In this document: positions 12,201 to 22,615 of the stretch, in pieces
Numbering within the stretch: position 1 is the stretch's first letter
How the letters are laid out: the number at the start of each line of letters is the position of its first letter
NCBI GenBank assembly: GCA_963682025.1
Contig: OY821517.1
Location: 93,369,946 to 93,433,945, forward strand
Reading direction: 5' to 3'
Source of the DNA: Cordilura impudica
Taxonomy: Eukaryota > Arthropoda > Insecta > Diptera > Scathophagidae
Length of the DNA: 64,000 bases
The notes under the pieces: model-generated
The model's database searches: none
Seen by the model: only the letters and a program-made list of their open reading frames with translations
What the model was told of the DNA's origin: nothing
Position numbers and translations under genes: made by a program

Positions 12201-12352
12201 TTTTCGTTTTTGATGTTCTCACTTTAAAAAAAATTGTTTTTTTTGTTCTTCCTTTTCAGAAATATATCAATTATTTCTAGATTTCACTTTTAATGCAAAT
12301 GCGTAAATGTATGTTTTTGTGTTGTCCAGCAACGCGGGCAGTGTTACTCTTG
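9221..12352 (+). mobile_element. Autonomous-type Helitron, degenerate
   Basis: The 5' end is A followed by TCTATATATATAAATCAAAC. The 3' end lies after GTCCAGCAACGCGGGCAG and finishes CTTG before T, a probable mutated CTAG. Length is about 3.13 kb. Helitrons move by rolling-circle replication, insert between A and T, and leave no target duplication. The element sits inside a Jockey-like LINE. Its rep/helicase gene is a relic (next entry). Confidence 0.7.
9455..12195 (+). pseudogene. Helitron Rep/PIF1 helicase relic
   Basis: Recognisable blocks appear in family order with many stops and frameshifts. NYYAYRLIFRQNEYNQ and NNNVNPNDIYNMVILP (9480-9690) are the N-terminal Helitron block. GLPHSHILIWMVDKITP (near 9970) contains the HxH metal site of the Rep endonuclease. 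Then come VHLENGQR (10340), RYCDYMREDILHR (10800), LTSSGVAATLL and GGRKAHS (11150, helicase Walker A side), MAHKKSIETLD and GALILLPGHFRQILPV (11330-11440), and KSINKTQGQ-like text at 12115. The usual product is ~1,400 residues and unwinds and nicks DNA for transposition. Nothing here can make it. Confidence 0.8.
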
Positions 12353-13035
12353 TTTATATATAAAATCAACAACGGTATTTACGTAGCCATACGGCTCTCG
12401 CTCCGAGCTTTCAGAACATAATTGGCTAGAGCATATACAATGTCAATTGAACAACTCAGGGAGTTTGCCATTGCAAAACAATTTATGTCCATATTGTTTA
12501 ATGACCCATTCACTTCATTATAACTAACTCGTCCAAATTTGCTAAAACCTTAAAATTCCTTTTAATATTTTTCAATTACGCATTATCAAATTCGACAAGG
12601 TCTCATTGAGAGACGTTAACCTGATTTGGATATAAGGCCACTCGGAAATAAAAGGCAATGAGGCTGCGAATAACTGTACTAAGGCTGCACCTCTCATCAA
12701 ATGATATAAAAATTTGACTTAAATCTAAAATTTGAGAAAAAGAACTACATATCTGTACCTGAACTACTGACTGGTACAAGAAAATTAACCAAAAAAATTC
12801 AATGCTAAAAATATTTTTAAAAATATCGACAATAACGTCTTGCCAAGAAATTGCCAAATCAAAATTACAAATTTGTCACACGCTAATCTCCCACCCACAT
12901 GCCATGGATAAAACAATTGTCAAAATTTTGTCGTCTCTGTGGCTTTAATTTAGTTAACATCGATCACCTCTTTATAAACTATTCTTATATGAACAAATTC
13001 AAAAACAGAATACTAAAAATGAAGACTTTTTAAAT
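12353..13035 (+). pseudogene. Jockey-like LINE, RNase H and C-terminal end (right of nested Helitron)
   Basis: Text resumes with GIYVAIRLSLRAFRT (IRLALGAFRTSP block). It continues to an RNase H-like block reading GHSEIKGNEAANNCTKAA near 12640-12690. It ends with a cysteine-histidine tail CRLCGFNLVNIDHLF (12930 on) and a stop near 13030. These are standard C-terminal parts of Jockey/I-type elements and continue the fragment at 9045-9220. Several stops and frameshifts are present. No poly-A tail is obvious. Confidence 0.65.
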
Positions 13036-14315
13036 TAATTGAATTATAAACTTAAAACAAAGTAACTTTCCCAATTCCACTTAAAAAATTCGACATACAC
13101 CATTAGATTAAGATTATCATTGTCATAGGTCCCCGTTGTATTATATCCTTAGTTTTCATAACTGTACCAATTTTTTTTCGTATAAATAAAATGTAATTAA
13201 TTAACTAATATCCGAACTACTACAATGAATGATTTAGTTATTTACATCGACTTTTCTTCTATTGATATTCATTATTTTCAACAAAATGTTTATCTTATAA
13301 AAACAACAATACAAGTTTTGGGGAATCCACTTATAGAGAAAACTTTTAAAGTTTAGGGGAATTTGCCAAAGAATTATTTATTTAATTTGTTAAATTCGTA
13401 CTAAATATTTTTTAATACTCATACGCCAAATAATACCTTTTTTATGTTTTTTCATTGTTCTCTCGTTATAATCCATTAAACAATTTTCGTATTTAATTTG
13501 TTTTATTACTTGGGTTGTATTTTCTTATTTCATCAAACACGCATAATTTCTACATGATCCTAATTCATAATCTCCTTTTATTATTATTACTATTATATTT
13601 TTTTCAACTTATCCGTAATTGTTTGCATGAATGCTGGAATTTGTATCCTTTTCCGAACTCACACTCACCAATTCTACTCCCTCATTCATTAATTCTTCCA
13701 TTCATTTATTAATTGCAAATTCAAAACACATTTTGCTAACATATGCTGGCAATTATTTCCCCTTAGTCCTAACACTTATTTTTGTATGAGAGTATAGTAT
13801 ATTATTTATGTTTCCTTTGTTGCTTTATTCGGGGTGTTCCACCAGTTTTAGCTTGTTGTCCAGAATTTCTATTAAATATATATATATATATATATATTTT
13901 TGTTATACCCTTCGCTTTTGTTTTCATTCACAACTTTACAACATATGATGTAGTGTATTGTATGTCTTTACTCTAAGGTAGAAAATTATACAGAGTTCTG
14001 GAAAACACAATGTTTTTTTTTTATCCTTAACCAACTTTTTCTGTAATATTTTTTCAAAATCTTTCAAATCTGGGATATAAAGCAAACTGGAATTTAAACA
14101 TATTTAATAATATATCTAAGCTTGCCATATTACTTCTATTTTGAAATAATACCGGATCAGCTGTCTTGAATAATATATCATAGATCGATTTATTGAAACA
14201 GATATGCTAAAGTTTTTGTTTTAAGACTATATGATTTTCCTTGTTAGTAACGTGTACCAGATGATCTGAAGCAATAACAAAACATTTGTTTTTGATGTGT
14301 ACACATCTATAAGCG
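13036..14315. other. AT-rich stretch with a (TA)n run
   Basis: No recognised gene. A perfect TA dinucleotide run lies at about 13876-13897. The two short open frames near 13.5-14.0 kb are hydrophobic translations of T-rich DNA and are not supported as genes. Confidence 0.5.
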
Positions 14316-14666
14316 CGGGGGGTAAATTTCTATTTCACAATACAATCACAAAATATCTTGTGAGTCCGCTCTCAGGGGAGATGTGTAAGTATCCAGTAAT
14401 TAAAAATTATTTCATGTCACTTTTTAAAATAAAACAGAAAACGTCATCTTCGTATCACTTATAGCAAACAACTGCAGGGTTCTGGTTATACTTGTGGGGT
14501 TGTTGAGTTATGTATATTTTATACGTCTATATTATGATATTTTTGCGGAATTAGCTGAAACAATTTTATATCATAATTTTTTCACCAATAAAATCATAAT
14601 TCACACCGATTTCTCTTACGGCTCACAGCGTAACATGTGATTGTATTGTGAAATTGAAACTTACCC
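14316..14666. mobile_element. Small inverted-repeat element (MITE), ~350 bp
   Basis: The left end reads GGGGTAAATTTCTATTTCAC, then AATACAATCACA, then CTTGTGAGTCCG. The reverse complement of the right end reads GGGGTAAGTTTCAATTTCAC, then AATACAATCACA, then GCTGTGAGCCG. The inverted repeats span about 55-60 bp. There is no open frame. I see no clear target duplication, so the superfamily stays open. Confidence 0.6.
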
Positions 14667-16008
14667 CACTTCTCTCTTAAATACATAAAAAAAAAATATT
14701 GAGTAGCTCTTTCTCAAATTTTCTTAGTATGTGATTTTGAGTAAAGAAAGTGACTTTTCCAAATATCGCCCATTTTTTGATCTGATCCCTATATAAAAAT
14801 AGGATCCGATATAAACTTTCTCGTAGCTACAGGGCTCAAATTAATAACAGTGTTCCTTAAACTTCGTTTATTCTTAATTTCTGTACCAAATTATAACTTC
14901 AACAAAGTTGATTTTAGATAGTTTCTCAAAATACATGTTATAGGCCAAGGGTGCCCACAACATTCTTATGTGAGTGCAAACACTAATAGATATGTATAAA
15001 GAAAACATTTTTTTTTTAAATTTTTATTCCCCAAAAAGAAGAAAAAAATTATCTGAATTTAAATGTTTTAAAATGCTTTTCAGTATGTTAATCTGAATAA
15101 TTTGAAAGCATATCCAACATTCTGCTTCAGTTTTAAAGTTATAAGTGAAAAAAAATCACCTTCTCACTTCTGGTTTGAATACATTTAGCTCATTTTTTAA
15201 AGTACACTGATTTTTCCAAAATAAATAAATACCTATATAAAAAAAATTACCGAGGAATATCTCGGTCGCTAATGTTTACCAATAAAGCATACGAAAGTGA
15301 TCTTGCTTTGCTCTTGTGTATAAGCAAGAAAAAACAACAAAAAACAAAAAAAAAACAAAATTGTTTGTGTAATTTGTATTGCTTTTGTATACGCTATCGT
15401 ATAGTATATATGGTATAGGCTATCGTATAGTCTGTCCAGCCCGAAAGTCGTTTTAATTAACTTTAAAAACTCTTAATGGCACAGTAAAAATACGATTTTG
15501 TCATTTGGTTTCTGTTAATATTTTATTTTTTCTGAACATTTATATTAAAGACCCGCCAGTGTATAGCAGAAAAAACTTATATGTTTTCCGGCATCAACTA
15601 AACCGAGTTATATTAATATCATTGTAAAGAGGAAGTTTTTTGCACCAGAAATCATTTTGTGGTTAAGAAAAAATTCAAAAATATAAATATAAAAGATATT
15701 TTGAAGTTTACTGTGCTTTGGAGCAGTAGTTTAGTACATTATAATTCTAAAAGAAATATATCACATACTTTTTACCTGGTAAATGCATTTGTTCTACCGA
15801 AATAGCAATTTATTCAGTTTTATTTCTCATCACTTTTTAATAATTTCTAATATTTTCGGTGCACTACACTGGTTTTATATATACAGTCAGTTAAATAACT
15901 ATATGTGCATAGACTGTTTTTACATGTTGAATTCTCCATATTTTAAAAATGTTGACGATTCTCTGCACATATCGTTACCAATATAAAAAATTAAAATTTT
16001 ATTTTATA
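14667..16008. other. AT-rich; decayed mini-me-like pieces
   Basis: At 14740-14850 the order GATCTGATCCCTATATA then GATCCGATATAAACTTT follows the mini-me-like family at low identity. At 15400-15440 TGGTATAGGCTATCGTATAG followed by TCTGTCCAGCCCGA matches the palindromic end of that family. Between them I see no gene. A short hairpin (CCGAGGAATATCTCGG) lies near 15250. Confidence 0.45.
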
Positions 16009-16084
16009 CTAGCTGTTTTTACCCGGTCTTGCCCGGGATGAAAAGGCCTTTGACTTGAAAAATGGCTCACTATGCTTACCAGGC

Positions 16085-17765
16085 GCTGAGTACTTAGTCC
16101 CCAATTAACAAATTCCCCAATAAAATGAACTTTCTCCCCAAAAATTTGTAAGGGCAGTAAATTCATTTTTTATTTCAATTAAAAAGTTTTTTGGGTTTTT
16201 AATTTAGAAGTTTTTTATATGATGCTGCAGCAAAAATGCTTCAAAAATAACGTGCGAAACCGCTTTAAGTTTTTTTTTCAGTTTATTTATAAACATCAAA
16301 TATAATGGAATGGGCCGCAAATTAAAGGAATGAAAACTTTTAAAAATTGAATTAATTCATTCAATAAGTGATCATCATTGAGCAGAGACGTCAAATTCAA
16401 TTTTCAGAAATGAAAGACTAATGCGACGTTTAATATTGTGTCGCAAGGTTTCTTTAAGCAACTCCTTATAGTATATGTGTGGCCTATTTTGATCAACAGG
16501 TAATTATTTCACATACGTAGATAAAATTTATCATACGACATTTCACTAAGCTGTGTTCTGCGAGCGAGTCGCGTCCGCTTCCGCGCGTTTGGCAGCCAGA
16601 CCCGTGCTGCCGCGCAGTTGTTGTCAACTTATTTTAATCGCCAAAATATATTTTTCAGATCATTGCGATATTTTTGGTAAGCTGTGTTCCGCTAGCGCGT
16701 CGCGTCCGCATGCATCGCGTCCTCGTCCGCGCGCCTCGCGCCGCTTCCTCGCAGCTACCACCCGTGCTGCCGCTTAGTTCTCGTTAACTTATTTTAATTC
16801 CTAAAACATATTTTTTAGAGCATTGCGATATTTTAGCTGAGCTGTGTTCCGAAAGCGCGTCGCGTGCGCATCCGTCGCGTCCGAGTCCGCGGTCGATATT
16901 TTAGCTGAGCTGTGTTCCGAGAGCGCGTCGCGTGTGCATCCGTCGCGTCCGAGTCAGCGGTCGCGCGCCGCGCGTTTGGCAGCCACAACCGTGCTGCCGC
17001 GCAGTTGCTGTCAACTTATTTTAATCGCCAAAATATATTTTTCAGATCATTGCGATATTTTTGGTAAGCTGTGTTCCGCGAGCGCATCGCATCCGCATCC
17101 GTCGCCTCGCGCCGCTTCCTCGCAGCTACCACCCGTGCTGCCGCTTAGTTCTCGTTAACTTATTTTAATTCCTAAAACATATTTTTTAGAGCATTGCGAT
17201 ATTTTAGCTGAGCTGTGTTCCGAAAGCGCGTCGCGTGCGCATCCGTCGCGTCCGAGTCCGCGGTCGATATTTTAGCTGAGCTGTGTTCCGCGAGTGCGTC
17301 GCGTCCGCGCGCCTCGCGCCGCTTCCTCACAGCTACTTCCCGTGCCTCCGCTTAGTTCTCGTTAACTTATTTTAATTCCTAAAACATATTTTTTAGAGTA
17401 GTGAGATTTTTAAGCTGAGCTGTGTTCCGAGAGCGGGTCGCGTCTGCACCCGTCGCGTCCGAGTCCGCGGTCGCACGCCGCGCGCCGCTTCCGCGCGTTT
17501 GGCAACCACACCTGTGCTGCCGCGCAGCTGTTGCCAACTTATTTTGAAAAGAATACTCTTTTTAAATGCATTTATTGTTGGACATATATTGAGAGCAGTA
17601 TGCAAATGTTTACTAAAATAAATATTTAACAAAATTCATTAAATAAAAATATGTAAAAATTTAAGAATGAATTTGGGGAGTAAGTTAATTTTTTATTTCG
17701 ATTAAAAATAAATGGGGAATTTGTTCATTTCTTTTGGGTACCTTTTTTTAAGTTTGGGGAATTTG
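16085..17765. mobile_element. TIR-element sequence nested in the Helitron
   Basis: The left end GCGCTGAGTACTTAG, followed by CCCCAATTAACAAATTCCCC, matches the left TIR of the element at 61004-62783. The right side at 17690-17765 ends with TTTGGGGAATTTGTTCAC, the inner part of the opposite TIR. The outer ~20 bp of that TIR is missing. The same internal GC-rich motif is present in all three copies (16.1, 21.7 and 61.0 kb). A TIR element probably entered a Helitron and was then carried along with it. Confidence 0.5.
16551..17540 (+). repeat. GC- and CpG-rich tandem repeat
   Basis: Units begin with GCTGTGTTC at about 16551, 16681, 16841, 16909, 17066, 17212, 17280 and 17418. They alternate a CpG-dense part (GAGCGCGTCGCGTCCGC-like) with an AT-rich linker (CTTATTTTAAT, CAAAATATATTTTTCAG, ATTGCGATATTTT). 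The pair of starts at 16841/16909 recurs at 17212/17280, both shifted by 371 bp, so a longer block was duplicated. Open frames here are Ala/Ser/Arg-rich translations of the repeat and not genes. Confidence 0.8.
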
Positions 17766-17779
17766 TTCACCGTGTAGTT

Positions 17780-19135
17780 ATTTCCGTGTAACCCAAATTT
17801 CAGAGAAATCCATTGAAAAGTACATATTTGTGTGGGGAAGAAATATACCACACAACAAAATATGAATTTTATAAGAAAATTGGGCGTAAAAGTAGGCGTG
17901 GTCGGTAAAAATCATATGGCGACCTTCCCTGGAATATGTACTAAATTTCGAAGAAAGCCATTGAAAAATAAAAGTTTTTATAGCAATCAAAAAAAGGAAC
18001 AAATAAACGGAAAAAATAAGTTTTATATACATAGAAGTTGGTGCAAAGTAGGCGTGGCCTGTAAGAAGCATATGGTGACCTACCCTGTAGTATAGAGATC
18101 GTGTGAACAAATTTTAGACATCCCTTGAAAAATAAAAATTTGTATAGTGAACAAATATACAAAAAACAGAAAATTAATTTTGTATAAAAAGCGGGCGTCG
18201 AAGTAGGCGTGACCGGCAAGAATCATATGACGACCTCTCTGGAGTACAGAGATCGTGTGTAGCAAATTTCAGAGAAATCCGTTAAAAAAAATTGTGCAGC
18301 GAACAAATGTACCAAAAAACAGAATATGAATTGTATACAAAAAGTGGGCGTAATAGTAGGCGTGACCGGTACGAAGAATATGTCGACTTTCCCTGGAGGA
18401 GAGAGATCGTGTGTACCAAACTTCAGAGAAATCGGTTGAAAAATAAAAATTTGTATAGCGAACAAATATACCAAAAAAGCAAAATGAATTATATACAAAA
18501 AGTGGGCGATAAAGTAGGCGTGGCCGGTACGAAGCATATGGCGACCTTAGGTGGAGTACAGAGGTCGTGTGTACCAAATTTCAGAGAATTCCGTTGAAAA
18601 ACAAAAATTTGTATAACAAACAAATATACCAAAAAACAGAAAACGAATTGTATACAAAAAGTGGGCGTAAAAGTAGGTGCGGCCGCAAGAATCACCCGGT
18701 GACCTGACCTGAGGTACAAAGATAGTGTGTGCCAAATTTCAGAGAAATGCGTTGAAAAATAAAAATTTGTATACCGAACAAATATACCAAAAAGCAGAAA
18801 ATGAATTGTATATAAAAAGTGGGCGTAAAAGTAGGCGTGGTCGATAAGAAGTATATGGCGACCTTAGTTGGAGTACAGGGATTGTGTGTACCGAATTTCA
18901 GAGAAATCTGTTAACAAATAAAAATTTGTATAGTGAACAAATATGAACAAAACAGAAAATGAATTTTACATAAAAAGTGGGCGTAAAAGTAGGCATAAAA
19001 GTAGGCGTGGCCGGTAAAAAGTATATGGCGACCTTTCCTGGGGTATAGAGATCGTGTGTACAAAATTTCAGGAAAATCCGTTGAAAAATAAAAATTTGTA
19101 TAGCGGTCAAACAAACAAACAAACAAACAAACAAA
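17780..19135 (-). repeat. Eight-unit ~157-bp tandem array
   Basis: TGGGCG-containing unit starts fall near 17881, 18036, 18191, 18344, 18501, 18660, 18819 and 18976, spaced 152-160 bp. Each unit has AGGCGTGGCC, CATATGGCGACC, GATCGTGTGTACCAAATTTC and GAAAAATAAAAATTTGTATA. The last unit carries a small internal duplication of GTAAAAGTAGGC. The array abuts the Helitron 5' end through a CAAA run. Overlapping minus-strand open frames (e.g. 17778-18735) are repeat artefacts. Confidence 0.85.
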
Positions 19136-19167
19136 CAAACAGAAAATGAATTTTATATATATAGATC

Positions 19168-19965
19168 AGTCCTAGTTAACAAAATACATTAAAAAAAATC
19201 CTTATAGCTAATACTAATATGACCTCCTCTGTTAATTTGCACACTAGCTATCCGTGGTGGCATTGAATCAATAACACGGAACAGGATAACTTCATCCAGT
19301 TCAGCCCAGTCTTCTTCAATGGCAGTCTAAATTTATCTTAAATTGTCAAACTGCCTTCTATTTTTGTAAACAATATGCCCCATACATTTTGTATCATATT
19401 TAGGTCCGGACCGTCCGCAGGCCACTTCAAAAAAATTTTTTGTTTGCAAATGTTGCTCTTTCCATGAGACCCAAATGTGGCCCACAACATAATCGACCCT
19501 CCCTGAAAATTGCTTGCTCATCGTGTTTTACAGGGAAGCCTTAGGTCTTGCCAACTCATTTGGCAACCATCAGGGCCATCAAAATGAAATTTTTTCTCAT
19601 TTGAAAAAATAACGGATTGTCACTCATCGTCCCAAAATTTGTTGCTTCTGCAAATTCCATTCTAGCAACTTGTGCTTTTTCGATAGTTTTGGTTTGGGCA
19701 ATTGTTTTCGATGTAGAAGATGTTTACTGGAGCTTAGTATATGTTGAACACTTCTTTTAGTTATATTTAAACCCAACTGATGCTTTATCTGCCCAGCACT
19801 CATGCTTTTTGAAGCAGCTAAGCGCCGTATTTCCCTTTTGCCTCTATCGTCAATAGTTGGTTTGCGATAATTTCGTTTGGTACAACCATAATTTATGGGA
19901 TTTTTCAGAAAATTTTTTATCGTATTTCTATGCCTCTTAATACTCTCCAATATTGTTTTCAATAT
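19168..19965 (-). pseudogene. Tc1-like transposase relic
   Basis: The minus strand gives an N-terminal helix-turn-helix block open over 112 codons (19962-19624): IKRHRNTIKNFLKNP, KRNYRKPTIDDRGKREIRRL, SAGQIKHQLGLNITKRSVQ, matching paired-type DNA-binding domains of Tc1 elements. Frameshifted blocks follow: NEKKFHFDGPDGC (first Asp region), a GGSIMLWATF-like stretch, DGPDLNMIQNVWG (SPDLNPIENxWG, last acidic residue), and the C-terminal IDSMPPRI and NRGGH near 19250. Full-length is ~340 residues. Both catalytic halves are broken. The left side abuts the Helitron at 19165; CAGTCCTAGTTAAC at 19167 could be its 3' TIR. Confidence 0.75.
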
Positions 19966-21241
19966 TGTTTGTGAACGAACTCCTCCGAATCGGCTTGACC
20001 GATTTTTATGAAATTCTTTATGTGTGTTTGGTATGTAAGCGAATAGGTCGTAAGGTATATTTCATGTCGCTAGGTGATTAGGGCATGGCCCCTCCCATAC
20101 AAAATGAATTTTTAATATCATATATATTGAGTACTATGACAGGGAGGGCTTTGCAAATTTGTGATAGTTCACCTATTATAAAGAAAGTAGCCATGACGGA
20201 AATGGGCGGAATCGGATAAGTGCACATGGCACTTTACATACAAAGTAAATATTAAATGTCTCGAGTGTGAGGTTACCATTATTAATGTGAGTAGTCGGAC
20301 AAAAAATGGATGGGATTGGAGCAATGGGCGCGGCACTCCCATAAAAAGTGAGTTTTTAATATCACATAAATTGAATACTACTACTGGGAGAGTTTTGCAA
20401 ATTTGTGTGAAGTCATCTATTATTAATTTGAGCAACCATGCCGAAAATGGGCGGGCTAGAGCTTTGCACATTTGTCTGGGGTTATCAATTATCAATGTGA
20501 AAGTCAGACAAAAAATGGGTGGGATCGGACCAATTGGCTTGACAGCCCCCATACAAAGTAAATATTAAATGTCACATATCTGGAGTACTGTAATAGTGAG
20601 AGCCTTTTGCCTTTGAGTTAGCCCATAAGTTATTCATGTGAATTAGTCCAACAAATAATGGGCGTGATCGAAGCAGTGCGCGCGGCACCGACCATACAAA
20701 GTAAATATATAATAACATATACGGAAAAAGGCTTTACACTTTGTACGAGTCCATTCATATATTAATGTGAGTAGTTGGACAGAAAATGGTTGGAATTTGA
20801 TTAGTCTTGAGATTTTTGACAAGTATATTATTTATCAATGTGATTCGTCGCGGAACATATAGGCGAAATGGCCCAACAACAAAAATCGCAAAAAGCAATA
20901 ATCACCAAAAACCGAAATTCGCAAAACACAAAATTGCCAAATGCATATTGATTTTCCGTTTAACTTTTATACTTCAGGATAAAAAATATATTACTTTTTT
21001 TACTTTATGTTTAACTTTTGAGAGATTTAAAAATTAATATGTTCGTTACGTTAAAGAAATTCATTGTATGGAGAACATAAACGGTTGGTGTTATTATTTT
21101 GTTTTCATCGGATATTCTACCCATTCATAAATCCCACCACCACACACTTACAATACATCGGTTATTTTTTAATTAACAACAAAAATATTCACTAAAGATA
21201 AGTTACGTATATGGCAGAACAACGTGTACCGGGTCAGCTAG
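19966..21241 (+). mobile_element. Non-autonomous Helitron with ~140-bp units
   Basis: The 3' end is GTACCGGGTCAG then CTAG before T at 21241. The head contains GAACTCCTCCGAATCGGC and TTGACCGATTTTTATGAAA, typical of fly Helitron leaders. I could not place the exact 5' terminus, which seems lost against the Tc1 relic. The body holds repeated units with AATGGGCGGG or AATGGGCGTG, CCATACAAAGTAAAT, CATATATCTGGAGTACT and AATGTGAGTAGTCGGAC. The same units occur in the Helitron at 49668-50882, so the two are one family. No gene. Confidence 0.7.
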
Positions 21242-21283
21242 TAAATTAATAAAAATTCCATTCATATTTGTTTTATGATTATT

Positions 21284-21395
21284 TATTTTCTATACCCAAT
21301 TAGTTGGATATTAGACCAATTCTCTAAACGCATGATATAGGATATCACAGAGTGGGCCTAAGCCGATTGTAATTTTCGTTCCTCTTGGGGACGCA
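21284..21395 (-). repeat. mini-me-like end fragment
   Basis: CTATACCCAATTAGTTGGAT, AACGCATGATATAGGATATC and GCCGATTGTAATTTTC follow the 5' end of the ~800-bp family in reverse orientation at reduced identity. Only about 110 bp remain. Confidence 0.55.
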
Positions 21396-21494
21396 AAGTT
21401 ATTTAGTAGTATGAATTTTCAGTTGCATGTTGCACGTTCTGCAAAAGTTTTAAAGCTATTTCATAAATTTACATTGATATTCTCAATTTTATTA

Positions 21495-22615
21495 TCTGCA
21501 TATATATAAAATTCACTTTCTGTTTTGTTTGAACGCTATACAAATTTATATTTTTCAACGCATATCTCTGGAATCTCGTACGTACGATCTCTGTGCTCCA
21601 TAGAAGGCCGCCATATGCTTCTTGCCGGTCACGCCTACTTTTACGCCCACGTTTTATATATAAATAGCTGTTTTGACCCGGTCTTGCCCGGGATCCAAAG
21701 GCCTTTGACTTGAAATATGGTTTACTATGCATACCAGGCGCTGAGTACCTAAGCCCAAAAATTTTTATGGGATTGGGGAACTTGGTCATGATGAAAAAAT
21801 TCCCTCAATGCTTACCTTTTTTGGGCAGTAAATTCATTTTTTATGTGAATTTGAATTTTTTTTTTTAATTTTATATTTTATCGGATGTCTCTGAAATTTG
21901 GTACACACGAATTCTAAACTCCATGAAAGGTCACCATGTGCTTCTTACCGGCCACGCCTACCTCGGCGAAAATTTCGCGGCAGCAAGGGTATTGCTGCGA
22001 AATGAGCGAAAACCATGCGCTCATAAAGCAGAGCTCAGCTAAAATATGGCAATGATATGAATAATATATTTTGGCGATTAAAACAAAATGTCGACAACTG
22101 CGCGGCAGCACGTGTGTAGCTGCCAAACATACGGACGCGGACGTGACATGGAACACAGCTGAGTGAAGAGTCTAATGATAAATTTTAACTACGTATATGC
22201 AATAATTACGTCGCATTCATTTTCCATTTTTGACAAACCTATAAATTTGACGTCTCTGCTCAATGATGATCACATATTGAATTAAGTAATTCAATTTTTA
22301 AAAGTTCTAACTCCTTTAATTTGCAAACGATGCCGTTATATTTTATGTTTAAAAAAATAAATTAAAAAAAAAACTTTGAAGCAGGTTTGCTGTAGCATCT
22401 TATAAAAAACCTTCTAAATTAAAAAACGAAAAAATTTTTAATTCAAATAAATAATGAATATAATTCACAAATAAACGAACTTCCTCCCCAAACATTTTGA
22501 TGGGGAGTATATTCATTTTTTGGGGAATTTGTTCATTGGGGACTAAGTACTCAGCATCTGGTAAGCATAGTGAACCATTTTTGGATTCCAGGCAAGACCG
22601 GGTAGGAACAGCTAG
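21495..22615 (+). mobile_element. Non-autonomous Helitron with an internal inverted piece
   Basis: The 5' end is A then TCTGCATATATATAAAATTC at 21495. The 3' end is GGCAAGACCGGGTAGGAACAG then CTAG before T at 22615. It has one 157-bp-type unit at the left, and a CpG-rich block (about 21960-22150) in the orientation opposite to that at 16.55 kb. At 21668-21880 there is a second 3' end in opposite orientation (AGCTGTTTTGACCCGGTC...CCCGGG). It includes the TIR-like GCGCTGAGTACC. This is the same family as 16009-19165, rearranged. Confidence 0.65.

Larger units (their letters stand above)
16009..19165 (-). mobile_element. Non-autonomous Helitron, 3.16 kb, with tandem arrays
   Basis: On the minus strand the 5' end is A then TCTATATATATAAAATTC at 19165. 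The 3' end is CCCGGGCAAGACCGGG (a terminal hairpin) followed by TAAAAACAG and CTAG at 16009-16012, then T. These are textbook Helitron termini. Inside are eight ~157-bp units near the 5' end, a GC-rich repeat block, and a piece resembling a TIR element with GAGTACTTAGTCCCCAATT. There is no transposition gene. Fly Helitrons of the DINE/HINE type also carry ~150-bp central arrays, which supports the call. Confidence 0.8.

Noticed and set aside
16553..17158. Open frames of 74 and 104 codons rich in Ala, Ser and Arg
   Set aside because: They translate the CpG-rich tandem repeat. Similar frames appear in several phases and strands, with no conserved protein motif.
17778..19138. Many overlapping 60-110 codon frames on the minus strand
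   Set aside because: They recur once per 157-bp unit and come from the repeat periodicity.
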